Assembly (NCBI GenBank): GCA_039821555.1
Contig: JBCBNX010000008.1
Span: 62,001-126,000 of the forward strand
Source: Bacteroidota bacterium
Lineage (GTDB): Bacteria > Bacteroidota > Rhodothermia > Rhodothermales > Rubricoccaceae
DNA length: 64,000 bases
Reading direction: 5' to 3'
In this document: piece by piece, positions 8,823-18,900 of the stretch
How positions within the stretch are numbered: the first letter of the stretch is position 1
How the letters are laid out: each line of letters opens with the position of its first letter
Position numbers and translations under genes: made by a program
Notes under the pieces: model-generated
Databases searched by the model: none
The model's input: only the letters and a program-made list of their open reading frames with translations
Told to the model about the DNA's origin: nothing

Positions 8823-9833
8823 ATGCGTGTCGTCCAGTACGGCCTCGGCCCCATCGGTCTCGCCTGCGTTCAGACGCTTCTCGACAAAGCACCCGCCGGC
8901 CGCCTCTCTCTCGTCGGCGCCATTGACATTGATCCCGCCAAAGTGGGCCGCGACCTCGCCGATTTGCTCGGGCGTGACACGAAAACGGGCGTGGTGGTGT
9001 CCAACGATGCTGGCGCTGCGCTCGCCGCGTTGAAGCCCGATGTCGTCCTCCACACAACCTCGTCGTTTCTGGACCGCGTCGAGACGCAGCTCGCGGGCTG
9101 CCTGGACGCCGGCGCGCACGTGGTGTCTTCGACGGAGGAGCTGTCGTTCCCCTACGACCGCCACCCGGAAGTCGCCGCGCGGCTCAACGCGAAGGCGAAG
9201 GCTGCGCAGCGCGTCGTGGTGGGCACGGGCGTCAACCCGGGCTATGCGATGGACGCGCTTGCGCTCATGGCGACGGGCGTCTGCACCGAAGTCTCGCACG
9301 TCGCCGTCGACCGCGTCGTGGACGCCGGGGCACGGCGCGGACCGCTGCAGCGCAAGGTCGGAGCGGGTATCACCGCCGCTGCCTTTGCGGAGAAAAAGGC
9401 AACGGGCACGTTCGGGCACATCGGGCTGCGCGAGTCGCTGCTGATGGTGGCCGACGGCTTGGGCTGGACCCTCGACGCCCTTGAGGAGACGCTTGACCCC
9501 GTGCTCAGCGATCGGGCCATCACGACGCCGCACGCAGACGTCGCCGCTGGTCAAGTCGCCGGGATTCGCCACGCCATCCGCGGGTCGATCCAAGGCGAGG
9601 AGGTGCTGGCGCTCACGCTCCAGATGTACGTTGGGGCCGACGGCTCGCACGACACCGTTCGGGTCACGGGAACGCCGCCCATCACACTCACCGTCCCGGG
9701 CGGCATCTTCGGAGACACGGCGACCATCGCGGCGCTGGTCAACACGGCAGGCCTCGTCGCCAGTGGCGGTCTCCAGCCGGGGCTCCGGACGATGGCCGAC
9801 CTCCCGGTTCTGCGCGCGTTTGCCACACGCTAG
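8823..9833 (+). CDS. Dihydrodipicolinate reductase-like / diaminopentanoate dehydrogenase-like oxidoreductase
   Basis: This 336-residue protein has an N-terminal Rossmann segment (VVQYGLGPIG) followed by HTTSSFL and VVSSTEELSFP, and a second domain with the GTGVNPGYAMDAL motif. These are characteristic of the DapB-like family that includes 2,4-diaminopentanoate dehydrogenase, which uses NAD(P)H on amino-ketone or amino-acid substrates. It is clearly longer than housekeeping DapB (about 250-270 residues), so I do not call it dapB. The ATG at 8823 is preferred over the open frame from 8718 because it starts right at the nucleotide-binding strand. It converges with the minus-strand amino-sugar genes, with only 7 bases between stops. 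Confidence 0.8.
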   Translation: MRVVQYGLGPIGLACVQTLLDKAPAGRLSLVGAIDIDPAKVGRDLADLLGRDTKTGVVVSNDAGAALAALKPDVVLHTTSSFLDRVETQLAGCLDAGAHVVSSTEELSFPYDRHPEVAARLNAKAKAAQRVVVGTGVNPGYAMDALALMATGVCTEVSHVAVDRVVDAGARRGPLQRKVGAGITAAAFAEKKATGTFGHIGLRESLLMVADGLGWTLDALEETLDPVLSDRAITTPHADVAAGQVAGIRHAIRGSIQGEEVLALTLQMYVGADGSHDTVRVTGTPPITLTVPGGIFGDTATIAALVNTAGLVASGGLQPGLRTMADLPVLRAFATR

Positions 9834-9840
9834 CTCGGGC

Positions 9841-10812
9841 TCACGCGGTCCCGGCCAGCGACTGGCTCGCCGACGTGCGGTCGGCCGTCGCCTCAGCGAA
9901 AGAGGCTTGGGCCAGTCGAACCGCCCCGGTAGCGGCGTCGGCAGCCGGACCATGAGACGTTGTTATGCCCGGCAGCATGCGCTCCACGGCCTCGCGCGTG
10001 AGCCGCTCGAAGCCCTTGATCCGGAACATGCCGCCGAAGCAGACGAGCGGCAGCGGAGACACGTTGTCCGCACGCTCGGCGATCCATGCCACGAGCGGCG
10101 GCAGGTGCTCGGCGAGGGCGCGCGCGGCCGCGTGTAGCAACTGAAGTGCGACGGCGTCGCCCGCTAGCGCCTCCGCCTCGACGATGCGTGTGAGAGCCGC
10201 CACGTCGGCTTTCGAAGCACGTCCTGCCCACGCCGGGAGCCCTCGGGGGGTCGCAGCGCCTGTTTCCGCCATCAGGGCGGCTAGAAGCGACGTAGCTGGG
10301 CCTCGTCCGTCGAAGGCATGGAGCGCCGCCGCGAGTGCCGAACGGGCCGTGCCGTAGGCGCTCCCCTCGTCGCCGAGGACCATGCCCCAGCCGCCGCAGC
10401 GTTTCACGGCGCCTGCGCGGTCCTTGGCATACGCGATGGAGCCGGTCCCCGCGAGCAGCAACAGCGCAGGGCCCTCGCCCATGGCTCCTTCGACGGCTGC
10501 CTGGCCGTCGCTCACCACCGTCACCTGCTCCGCGAGTCTTGCGGCTTCGAGTGCCTGGCGTACGACCGTGCGGTTGGCCTCGTGCTCCACTCCGGCAAGC
10601 CCCGCACAGAGTGCACGGGCGGGACCCGACACACCGGCTTTGGCTACCGCGTCGCGTACCAAGTCGACCACCACCCGCGCACTCGCGGTGGGAGCCGCTG
10701 GGTCTACCAGACCGGCAGGCCCAACGTGGCGGTGCAGTTCCACACCGTCGGCGGTGGCGAGCACCACGGTCGTCCGGGTACCCCCACCGTCGATGCCGAC
10801 GAGATATCGCAT
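9841..10812 (-). CDS. BadF/BadG-type amino-sugar kinase (GlcNAc or MurNAc kinase)
   Basis: This 323-residue ASKHA-fold kinase has an ATP-binding GIDGGGTRTT at the N-terminus, LLLAGTGSIAYA as the second phosphate loop and GWGMVLGDEGSAYGTA, the signature of N-acetylglucosamine kinase-like proteins. The family phosphorylates GlcNAc, and in some Bacteroidota MurNAc (MurK). It is the last gene of a minus-strand run, 6 bases after the NagB/PIG-L fusion, which supports feeding a phosphorylated amino sugar into that enzyme. Which sugar is used cannot be decided from sequence. Confidence 0.85.
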   Translation of the reverse strand: MRYLVGIDGGGTRTTVVLATADGVELHRHVGPAGLVDPAAPTASARVVVDLVRDAVAKAGVSGPARALCAGLAGVEHEANRTVVRQALEAARLAEQVTVVSDGQAAVEGAMGEGPALLLLAGTGSIAYAKDRAGAVKRCGGWGMVLGDEGSAYGTARSALAAALHAFDGRGPATSLLAALMAETGAATPRGLPAWAGRASKADVAALTRIVEAEALAGDAVALQLLHAAARALAEHLPPLVAWIAERADNVSPLPLVCFGGMFRIKGFERLTREAVERMLPGITTSHGPAADAATGAVRLAQASFAEATADRTSASQSLAGTA

Positions 10813-10818
10813 GCGCGG

Positions 10819-12753
10819 TTACGCTTCAGCTAGTTCGAGCTCGCGCGCGGGCGCTTGAGCCAGCGCGCTCGTGGACACGGCCTCCTGCTTGAGCGGGTGG
10901 CCGCCCTGGCGGACGACGTAGCTCTCCATCGCGTAGTACGCCGGCAGCCCGAGCTGGTCCACCAAATCGGCTGTGCCCGTGTTCCGAGCCTCCACGCGCT
11001 GCCAGAACTCGCGGTCGTCCAGGCCGGGGAACGGCGCCGAGTCCTTCTGGGACTGGTGCTTGAAGATGGCCTGGATCTTTAGCCGTAGCTCCTCGCGTGA
11101 GAGCGGGACGAGCACGTCGGCCTCGGCGACGGACCACTCCTGCCACGCGCCGCGGTAGTACCACACCTGGGGCGCCGGCCCCTCGTAGAGGTCCAACGCC
11201 TCATGGATGGCCTGGAGGCACATCCGGTGGGTGCCGTGCGGGTCGGACAGGTCGCCCGCGGCAAAGATCAGGTCGGGCTGGTGCTCGTTGAGCAGGTCCA
11301 GTGTGATCTCGACGTCCTGCGTGCCGATGGGGTCCTTGCGCACCTTGCCCGTCTGGTAGAACGGCAGGTTGAGGAAACGGGCCTGGCCGCGCTTCATGCC
11401 GAACGTCTCGATGCCGGATACCGCCTCCGCCTCACGGATGACGCGCTTCATTTCCTGGACCTCGGGCGAGTCCATCTGCGCGGGCTTCTTGCGGTCGAGG
11501 AAGGCTTCCATCTTCTCGACGAGCCGCGAGACGCGCGAGTTCTCGAAGTCGAACGCCATCTCGACGCGGCGCATCAGGTCGAGGTAGCGGCGCACCTCGT
11601 GGTCGAACACCGCGATGTTGCCCGAGGTCTGGTAAGCAACGATGACGTCGTTGTCGTTGTGGTGCAGCTTGTTGAGGATGCCGCCCATCGAGATCACGTC
11701 GTCATCCGGGTGGGGCGAGAAGACGATGATGCGCTTGTCGTGGGGCAGCTTGCTCTTACCGCGGATCTTGGCGATGAGCGCGTTAAAGGCGTCGCCGTTG
11801 ATGGGCCCGGCGGACCCGTAGCGGGCAAGGAGCCCGGCGAGGTGATGCTCGCGGTAGTCGATGTCGTCGAGACGGAGGATCGACTTCCCGGCGGTCTGGC
11901 TCAGCCAGATCACGGCTTCGAGCTCCATCTTGGGCGTCCACTCGACCTCGCCCACGACCCACGGCGTCTTGACGCGCGTCAGTTCGGCGGACGCGGCCGG
12001 GTCGAGGTAGCAGGTCGCGTTAGGGTGGTTCTGGAGGTACGTCGCCGCCACGTCGCGGCTGATGTCACCCTCCACGGAGCGCTTCACGATCGGCGCCTTG
12101 TGCTCGCCCGTGGCGATGAGCACGACCTCGCGCGCATCGAGGATGGAGGCCACGCCCATCGTGATAGCCTGAGCGGGGACGTTCTCCTCGCCGAAGAAGT
12201 CGCTCGCGGCGTCCTTGCGGGTGATTGTGTCCAGCGCGATCAGGCGCGTCCGGCTCATCGCGCCAGAGCCCGGCTCGTTGAAGCCGATGTGGCCCGTCTT
12301 GCCGATCCCGAGGATCTGGAAGTCGATGCCGCCGAGCGCCTCGATCTGCCGCTCGTAGTCCTCGACGTGCGCTTCGACCTCTTCGCGCGGGATGTCGCCG
12401 AGCGGTACGTGCACGTTCTCCCGCTGGATGTTGATGTGGCTGAAGAGGTTTTCCCACATGTACCGGTGGTAGCTGTGGATGCTCTCCGGGTCCATGGGAT
12501 AGTACTCGTCGAGGTTGAACGAGACTACGTCGGAGAAGTCGAGGCCGCCCTCGCGGTGAAGGCGGATCAGTTCGCGGTAGATGCCGATCGGCGTCGAGCC
12601 GGTCGCGAGGCCGAGCACAGGCGTCTTGCCGGCGGTGCGCGCCTCGGCGATCACCTCAGCGATGCGGTTCGCGACCAGGCGGGCGATCTCGTCGTGCTCG
12701 GCGATGACGACGGGGACGCGCTCCTCGCGGGTCGCGGCGCTAGCGTGTACCAT
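10819..12753 (-). CDS. nagB: Glucosamine-6-phosphate deaminase fused to PIG-L/LmbE-type deacetylase domain
   Basis: This 644-residue two-domain protein has a NagB-like isomerase-deaminase domain at about 10-285 (GLATGSTPIGIYREL, FNLDEYYP with Asp82, GHIGFNEPGS with His155 and Glu160). A PIG-L/LmbE zinc-dependent deacetylase-like domain follows at about 340-600 (FSPHPDDD from residue 345, DPHGTH at 505-509). Fusions of this kind are known in Bacteroidota. The loop before His155 reads GKTGH where E. coli NagB has a catalytic Asp before GH; here that position is Thr153. The frame is open to a TTG at 12795, but the ATG at 12753 gives the natural length and leaves a TACGTTGA element about 40 bases upstream. 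It should convert GlcN-6-P to Fru-6-P or a related sugar. Confidence 0.88.
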   Translation of the reverse strand: MVHASAATREERVPVVIAEHDEIARLVANRIAEVIAEARTAGKTPVLGLATGSTPIGIYRELIRLHREGGLDFSDVVSFNLDEYYPMDPESIHSYHRYMWENLFSHINIQRENVHVPLGDIPREEVEAHVEDYERQIEALGGIDFQILGIGKTGHIGFNEPGSGAMSRTRLIALDTITRKDAASDFFGEENVPAQAITMGVASILDAREVVLIATGEHKAPIVKRSVEGDISRDVAATYLQNHPNATCYLDPAASAELTRVKTPWVVGEVEWTPKMELEAVIWLSQTAGKSILRLDDIDYREHHLAGLLARYGSAGPINGDAFNALIAKIRGKSKLPHDKRIIVFSPHPDDDVISMGGILNKLHHNDNDVIVAYQTSGNIAVFDHEVRRYLDLMRRVEMAFDFENSRVSRLVEKMEAFLDRKKPAQMDSPEVQEMKRVIREAEAVSGIETFGMKRGQARFLNLPFYQTGKVRKDPIGTQDVEITLDLLNEHQPDLIFAAGDLSDPHGTHRMCLQAIHEALDLYEGPAPQVWYYRGAWQEWSVAEADVLVPLSREELRLKIQAIFKHQSQKDSAPFPGLDDREFWQRVEARNTGTADLVDQLGLPAYYAMESYVVRQGGHPLKQEAVSTSALAQAPARELELAEA

Positions 12754-12884
12754 GGGGGGAGGGTTGGGCTGTGAATACAAGGTCTGAGTCTTCAACGTAC
12801 GACCTCGGCTGGCCCCATTCGCACCGGCTACATGCTTGGAACCGCTTCCTTTTTGGGCAAGGCTGCACCCTGTGAGGGTCCGTC

Positions 12885-14123
12885 CTACAGTCCCGACCGC
12901 CGTGCTTCCCAGTCGATGCGCGGGGCGTCGAGGATCGCTGCCTGCACGGCGTCGGACACGGCTCGGCGCAACCCAATATGCTTGCGATTAGCGCTCGTCG
13001 GGTGCACGCGGTTGGTCAGCAGCACCACGAAGAGTCCCCGGTCGGGGTCGATCCAGAGCGACGTGCCGGTGTAGCCGGTGTGTCCGAACGCGCGCGGCCC
13101 AAAGTAGCGCCCCGACGACAAGGCCCCACTGGGCGTATCCCACCCCAGCGCGCGGCTCGACGCGGCACCCTGCACGGCGGTCCACCGGGCCACGGTCGCC
13201 GGACGAAGCAAGCGGATGCCGTTGTAGGTGCCCCCGTTGAGCATCAGCTGCGCGAAGACGGCGAGGTCGTGCGCTGTCGAGAAAAGCCCAGCGTGCCCCG
13301 CGACACCGCCGAGCGCCCAGGCGTTCGGGTCGTGCACCTCGCCGTGGATGAGCCCGGTGCGGCCCTGCGCGTCGACTTCTGTCGCGATGATGGCGGGGCG
13401 CGGCACGCCGGATGCCGCCGGGCGAAACCCGGTGCGCGTCATCCCGAGTGGCGCGAAGATGCGTGCCTGCACGAAGGCGTCGAGGGGTTGGCCTGTGACG
13501 CGCTCGATCACAAGTTGGAGCAAGACGAGGTCCCAGTCGCTGTAGAGCGTGACCGTGCCCGGCTCGTGGCGCAGCGGTCGGCTGTTGATGGCCGCGAGGT
13601 AGGCGTCGCGCCCGCGCAGGTCCTCGTAGAGCCGCGCGAACGGTTCGAGCCCGCCCCGGTGTTCGAGCAGCATCCGCACGGTGATCGCAGCCTTGGCAGG
13701 GTCGTCGAAGCCAGGCAGCAAGTCCGCGATGCGCGCGTCGAGGTCGAGTTGGCCCCCCTCTTCGAGCAGCATCGCCGCCGTGGTGGTTGCGACGACTTTG
13801 GTGAGCGATGCCAAGTCGAAGCGCGTCTGGGGCGTGACGCGTGCAGGGTCGGCAACGAGGTGCGCGTAGGCAACGGTGCCATAGACACGGTGATGGACGA
13901 GGCGTCCGTGCCGCCCGACGGCGAGCACGGCCCCGGAGGCCGCGCTATCGGCCAGCGCCGACTCGATGAGCGCGTCGAGCGTCCGCGAGAGCCCGCTGTG
14001 CATGCCTACGGTAGTCGGTCGCGCCGGCACCAGCACCTCCATTGTGGCGAGCCGCAGCGCGTCCGGGCTCGACCCGGCGCAGCCAGTGAACAGGATTAGC
14101 AACAGTAAACTCGCTCGGATCAT
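12885..14123 (-). CDS. AmiE-like beta-lactamase-family serine hydrolase lipoprotein
   Basis: This 412-residue lipoprotein (lipobox LFTGC, Cys15) has a class C beta-lactamase/esterase fold: SLTK at 106-109, YSD at 194-196 and HTG at 348-350. The block GEVHDPNAWALGGVAGHAGLFS is typical of the hydrolases that in Bacteroidota are usually fused to NagZ and that resemble B. subtilis AmiE, an exo-acting N-acetylmuramoyl-L-alanine amidase. The start codon overlaps the nagZ stop as ATGA, implying translational coupling. The inferred role is cleavage of peptide from MurNAc released by NagZ. A general esterase function is the alternative. Confidence 0.85.
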   Translation of the reverse strand: MIRASLLLLILFTGCAGSSPDALRLATMEVLVPARPTTVGMHSGLSRTLDALIESALADSAASGAVLAVGRHGRLVHHRVYGTVAYAHLVADPARVTPQTRFDLASLTKVVATTTAAMLLEEGGQLDLDARIADLLPGFDDPAKAAITVRMLLEHRGGLEPFARLYEDLRGRDAYLAAINSRPLRHEPGTVTLYSDWDLVLLQLVIERVTGQPLDAFVQARIFAPLGMTRTGFRPAASGVPRPAIIATEVDAQGRTGLIHGEVHDPNAWALGGVAGHAGLFSTAHDLAVFAQLMLNGGTYNGIRLLRPATVARWTAVQGAASSRALGWDTPSGALSSGRYFGPRAFGHTGYTGTSLWIDPDRGLFVVLLTNRVHPTSANRKHIGLRRAVSDAVQAAILDAPRIDWEARRSGL

Positions 14124-15859
14124 TGGCGCACCTCCCGGTCTAGTCCGTCGCCGCGCTGATGGAAGGGCGGCAGCGAGATCGGAAGGCGACCGGTGATCGC
14201 GGCGGTGCCGAGCAACGCGCGGGCCGCTGCTTTCTGGCACACCACATCGCCGCCCCACGCGAGCAGGTAGGCGGGCGCGGCCGGGAAGGCGCTCAGGAGG
14301 TACGGGTTGCCGCACGACACGACAACGAACGGCTTGGGACGAGCGGAGTCGCCCTCCCCCGCGAGTTCGTTGACGAAGGCGGTGAACCGGTCGTTCGCTC
14401 CCACGGAGCCCTTGAAGTTGCGCGGCGAGAGGTAGATCGCCACCACGACCGCGTCGGCGTCGGCTGCTTGCTGGCGCAGCGCGGCGAACTCGTCGGCGCT
14501 GGCGCGCGCGTCCATGCGGACCGAGGTCACAGCGTGTCGCTTCGCGAGGTCGGCGTCGAACGCGTTGCCTGCCGGGAGGTCTTCGGCGTCGGCGTAGGTG
14601 ACCGAGAGCACGCGCTGGCGCTCGGCCAGCAGCGGCACGGTACCGTGCTCGTCGCGGACAAGCGTGACGGCTCGGGACGCCGCCTTGCCGGCGAGCGCAT
14701 GGTGCGCCCGCGTCGCCACGATGCGGTCCACAGCGTCGAGCGACACGCAGGCATCGCGGACATGGAGTCCGGCGCGGGCCTTCGCTTCGAGGATGCGCTG
14801 CACGGACGCCTCGATGCGTTCTTCCGTCAGCCGCCTAGAGGCTACGGCGGCGAGGACCGCGTTGCGTGTCGCGCGCACATTGAGCGGGAACGTGAGCACG
14901 TCGGCCCCCGCCTCGACGGCCCGCACGCCGACCTCGCCGGGCGGGTAGGCCTTCGCCGCACCGCCCATGTTGAGCGCGTCGGTGAAGACGAGCCCGGTGA
15001 AGCCCATGCGCTCGCGGAGCACCTCCGTGAGAAAGAAGCGAGAGAGCGTCGCGGGCGGCGCGTCCGCGCCCTCCACGCCCGTGACGGCGATGTGCGCGGT
15101 CATGATGCCGTCCACGCCCGCGTCGATGACCTGCTGGAACGGGGGCAACTCGACCGCTTCTAGGCGATCCATGCTGTGCGTGATGACAGGCGTTTCGAGG
15201 TGCGTGTCCTCGGCAGTATCACCGTGGCCGGGGTAGTGCTTGCCGCACGTGAGCAGACCGGCTTGCCTCGCGCCGCGTACGTAGGCCGCCGCGAGCCGCC
15301 CGACGGCCTCGGGGTCCTCGCCGAACGCGCGCGTGCTGATGATCGGGTTGGCCGGGTTCACGTTCACGTCCGCGACCGGCCCGAACGTCATGTGGACGCC
15401 CACGGCCAGCGCCTCCCCGGCAAGCGCCGCGGCCATCTCCTGGACCAGCGCTTCGGGGTTGTCTCGAACCGCGCCGAAGCCCATCATCGGCGGGAAAAGC
15501 GTGCCGCCGCCGAGCGGGAGCACGTAGGGCAGCGCGTAGCTCCGCGCGATCCGCATCCCGGTCCCGTTCTCCATGTCTGACGCGACGAGCAGCGGTACGC
15601 CGCCATTCTGAGTCGCACGCTCCTGCGCCGCGTTCGTGAGCGCCGCGTAGCTGTGCGGCGTCCCGACGGAGACGAGCAACCCGCCGACACTGTCCTCCTC
15701 GACCCACTGCGCGACGCGGTCGAACGCCTTGGAGTCACGGGCGGTGTAGCCGCCGAGCACCCACGGCATGAGTAGGTGCCCGACGCGCTCGGGCAGCGTG
15801 AGGCGGTCGAGGGTGGCCGCAACCCAGGCGCGGGCGGTGTCGTCGAGCGGACGCAGCAT
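14120..15859 (-). CDS. nagZ: Glycoside hydrolase family 3 beta-N-acetylhexosaminidase (NagZ type)
   Basis: This 579-residue enzyme is predicted to release terminal GlcNAc from peptidoglycan fragments. The GH3 barrel carries the NagZ loop KHYPGHGDT (207-215), which supplies the His/Asp acid-base dyad, and the nucleophile Asp294 in VFTDALNMGG. The second GH3 domain follows and ends with PISLPPFHQRGDGLDR. The frame is open much further upstream, over the amidase gene, but the ATG at 15859 is the first sensible start and gives no signal peptide. In many Bacteroidota this enzyme is fused to an AmiE-like domain; here the two are separate, overlapping genes. A TACCTTTG promoter element lies 53 bases upstream. 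Confidence 0.93.
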   Translation of the reverse strand: MLRPLDDTARAWVAATLDRLTLPERVGHLLMPWVLGGYTARDSKAFDRVAQWVEEDSVGGLLVSVGTPHSYAALTNAAQERATQNGGVPLLVASDMENGTGMRIARSYALPYVLPLGGGTLFPPMMGFGAVRDNPEALVQEMAAALAGEALAVGVHMTFGPVADVNVNPANPIISTRAFGEDPEAVGRLAAAYVRGARQAGLLTCGKHYPGHGDTAEDTHLETPVITHSMDRLEAVELPPFQQVIDAGVDGIMTAHIAVTGVEGADAPPATLSRFFLTEVLRERMGFTGLVFTDALNMGGAAKAYPPGEVGVRAVEAGADVLTFPLNVRATRNAVLAAVASRRLTEERIEASVQRILEAKARAGLHVRDACVSLDAVDRIVATRAHHALAGKAASRAVTLVRDEHGTVPLLAERQRVLSVTYADAEDLPAGNAFDADLAKRHAVTSVRMDARASADEFAALRQQAADADAVVVAIYLSPRNFKGSVGANDRFTAFVNELAGEGDSARPKPFVVVSCGNPYLLSAFPAAPAYLLAWGGDVVCQKAAARALLGTAAITGRLPISLPPFHQRGDGLDREVRQ

Positions 15860-15911
15860 CGGGGGAGAACGTCGAGCGGAGAGAACGAGGAGACGGCGTG
15901 CGGCCGGGCGA

Positions 15912-15919
15912 CAAAGGTA
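15912..15919 (-). promoter_or_regulatory. TAnnTTTG -7 element of the nagZ operon
   Basis: On the minus strand this reads TACCTTTG, an exact match to the Bacteroidota -7 consensus TAnnTTTG, 53 bases before the nagZ start codon and in the gap to the divergent amidase gene. The -33 TTG partner is weak. Confidence 0.45.
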
Positions 15920-15971
15920 GAGGGCGGCGGCGTAGAATGGGGCTGGTATCGCTCCCGAATTGCCGTCCGCC

Positions 15972-18900
15972 ATGCGCACCTGCCTCGTCCTCGTTGTCCT
16001 CCTTCTCGCTGGTTGTGCCGGTCCGCAGCCTCGTACTGACGAGTCACCAAGGACTGAACCGCCGGAGGTCACGCCTCCGTCTGCGACGACCGTGCTGGAG
16101 AACCTGATCGTTGACACCGACGCCTTCTCCTTTCCACGCGGGACGGCGCTCGACACGCTCGTCGTCACGGATGACGGCATCGACGTGCGCTTCAACGCGA
16201 CGCTCGCGCACCGCCCCTTCCGCCCCGACGATGTGGATGCGTTGCACAGCCTCGTTCGTGACGCGCTGGCGCCCTTCTTCCCAGACGCACCCATCCGCCT
16301 CTGGGTGGGCCGCTATGACGTCGCCGAACTCGTCCCGAATGCCTACCGCGATGTTGCCGACCTCGACTCGACACGCCTGGCGAAGTCGATGGACCGCCCT
16401 GCCCCACTCGTCACCAACGCCAGTCGCCCGTGGGTGCCGGAGGCGGGCCTCGAAGGGCGGCACATCGCGCTGTGGCCGAGCCACGGGTGGTACTACGAGC
16501 CCAGCCTCGACCGCTGGGAGTGGCAGCGGGCGCGGCTCTTCCAGACCGTCGAGGACCTGCTGCCGTACGCCTTCATCGAGCGCTACATCGCGCCGATGCT
16601 GGAGCGCGCGGGCGCGACCGTGCTCATGCCCCGCGAGCGCGACCCGCAGCCGCGCATGGCCATCGTGGACGGCGACTCGCCCGACGCCCCGTTTGAATTC
16701 GTCGGCGAGTGGTACGCGGAGACGCCCGGCTTCGCGCACCAGCCGCCCTATGAACCTGGCGACAACCCATTCACCCTCGGTAGCCACCGCGTCTCGCGCA
16801 CGGCCACGGCCGACCTGCGCATCGCACGGTGGCGCGTGCCCGCTGTGGCTGACGACTTCGCCGTGTACGTGAGCTACCAGCACGCGCCTGACCGCGCCAC
16901 CAGCGCAGCCTATACCGTGCGCCATGCGGGCGGCAAAACGCGCTTTGCGGTCAATCAGCAGATTGGCGGCGGGACGTGGCTCTACCTCGGCACCTTCCGC
17001 TTCTCCGGTGACGACCGCGAGGGGGTCACGCTCTCAGCCAACGCGAGCGCGGGCGGTGCCACCGTCTCCGCCGACGCCGTCCGTTTCGGCGGTGGCATGG
17101 GCGATGTGAGCCGAGGCGGTGCGCCGAGTGGAAGACCCCGCTTCGTCGAGGCCGCGCGGTACTACCAGCAATTCGCGGGCGCGCCGGAGTACGTCTACAA
17201 CGTCACCGGCGAGCCTGACGCCGACTACCGCGACGACTACCAGAGCCGCGGCGAGTGGGTCAACTGGCTCCGCGCGCCGGTCGATGGCAACCAGGCCCCC
17301 GCAGTAGGAGACATGGCCGATGGCTACGGCCCCGTCGGGCACCGCAACGCACCTGGGCTCGGCATCCCCGTAGACCTTGCGCTCGGGTTCCACACCGACG
17401 CCGGGCAGACGCAGACCGACAGCACCATCGGCACGCTGATGATCGTCAACACGAACGGGCTCGACTCGACGTGGACGTTCCCCGACGGCGTGCGGCGGAT
17501 CGCCAACCGCGACCTCGGCGACCTGATGCAGACGCAGCTCGTGGACGACCTCCGCGCGCGCTACGACGGCGGCTGGACGCGGCGCGGGCTGTGGGACCGC
17601 CGCTATAGCGAGGCGACACGTCCGAACGTCCCGTCGGCGCTCTTGGAGTTGCTCTCGCACCACAACTTCGCCGACGTGCGCTTCGCCCAAGACCCGCGCT
17701 TCCGACGCGACGCGAGCCGCGCGATCTACAAGTCGATCCTCCGCTTCCTTGCCGTCCAGCATGGCTTCGACCCCGTCGTGCAGCCGCTCGCTCCCTCTCA
17801 CTTCGCCGCGTCCCTCGGGGACTCATCGGGAGTAACCCTTCGCTGGCGGGCCGTGAGCGATCCCCTCGAACCGACCGCCGAGCCCGAAGCCTACATCGTC
17901 TACACGCGCGCTGGCGATCCCGACACGAGCGGTTGGGACAACGGGCAACTCGTTCGAGACACGAAGCTCACCCTCACGGGCCTCGAACCCGGCGTGCTCC
18001 ACAGCTACCGCGTCGCGGCGGTCAACGCAGGCGGCGAGAGCGCGCCGTCGGAGGCCGTCGCCGTGCTGCACGTCGCGGACTCACTGGCGACAGGCCCGCC
18101 GGTGCTGGTCGTGAACGGCTTCACGCGGATCGCGCCGCCGATAAGCTTCGTGGCGGACACGCTGGCGGGCTTCATGCGAAGCCAGGACGCAGGCGTTGCC
18201 GATGGGGTCGACGTGCACACCATCGGCGCGCAGCACAATTTCGACCGGACACGCCCCTGGACTGACGACGACGACCCCGGCCACGGCGCCAGCTACGACG
18301 ACCTCGCCACGACCGTGCTACCCGGCAACACCTTCGACTTCGTGGCCGTCCACGGGGCTGCGCTGCGCGAGGCAGGGCGGTCGTTCGCCTCGTCCAGCGC
18401 CGACGCCTTCGCCGCAGGACTCGTCGACACGGACGGCTTTGCCACGCTCGACCTGATCCTCGGCGAGCAGAAGACGACGCCGTGGCCGGTCGCGTTTAGG
18501 CCACCCGAGCAACCGCGTACGCTGCAGTACGAGGCCTTGCCACTCGCGCTTCGCACTGCGCTGACTGGCTTCTGCGAGGCGGGCGGCGACCTCTTCGTAA
18601 GCGGGGCCTACGTCGGCTCTGACACAGCGCCCGGCCAACCCGCCGACGCGCCCGGCCCGGCGTTCCTGCGCGAGACGCTCGGCGTCCGTTGGCGCACCGA
18701 CCACGCTGCGACGACGGGCGGCCTAGTCGCACCCAATGGCAGGCTGCTTCCCAAGCGAACGCGCCTTGATTTCGTCGCGGACCACGACCCCGCCGACCTC
18801 CGCCCGCCCATCTACGCCGTGGAAGCGCCCGACGCGCTCGAGCCCGCCGACAGCCTCGGCACGACGGTGCTCCGCTACAACGAGTCGACCATGAGCGCAG

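Noticed and set aside
11203..12774. A 523-residue plus-strand frame opposite the NagB fusion
   Set aside because: Shadow of a well-supported gene; composition is typical of the reverse strand of GC-rich coding DNA.
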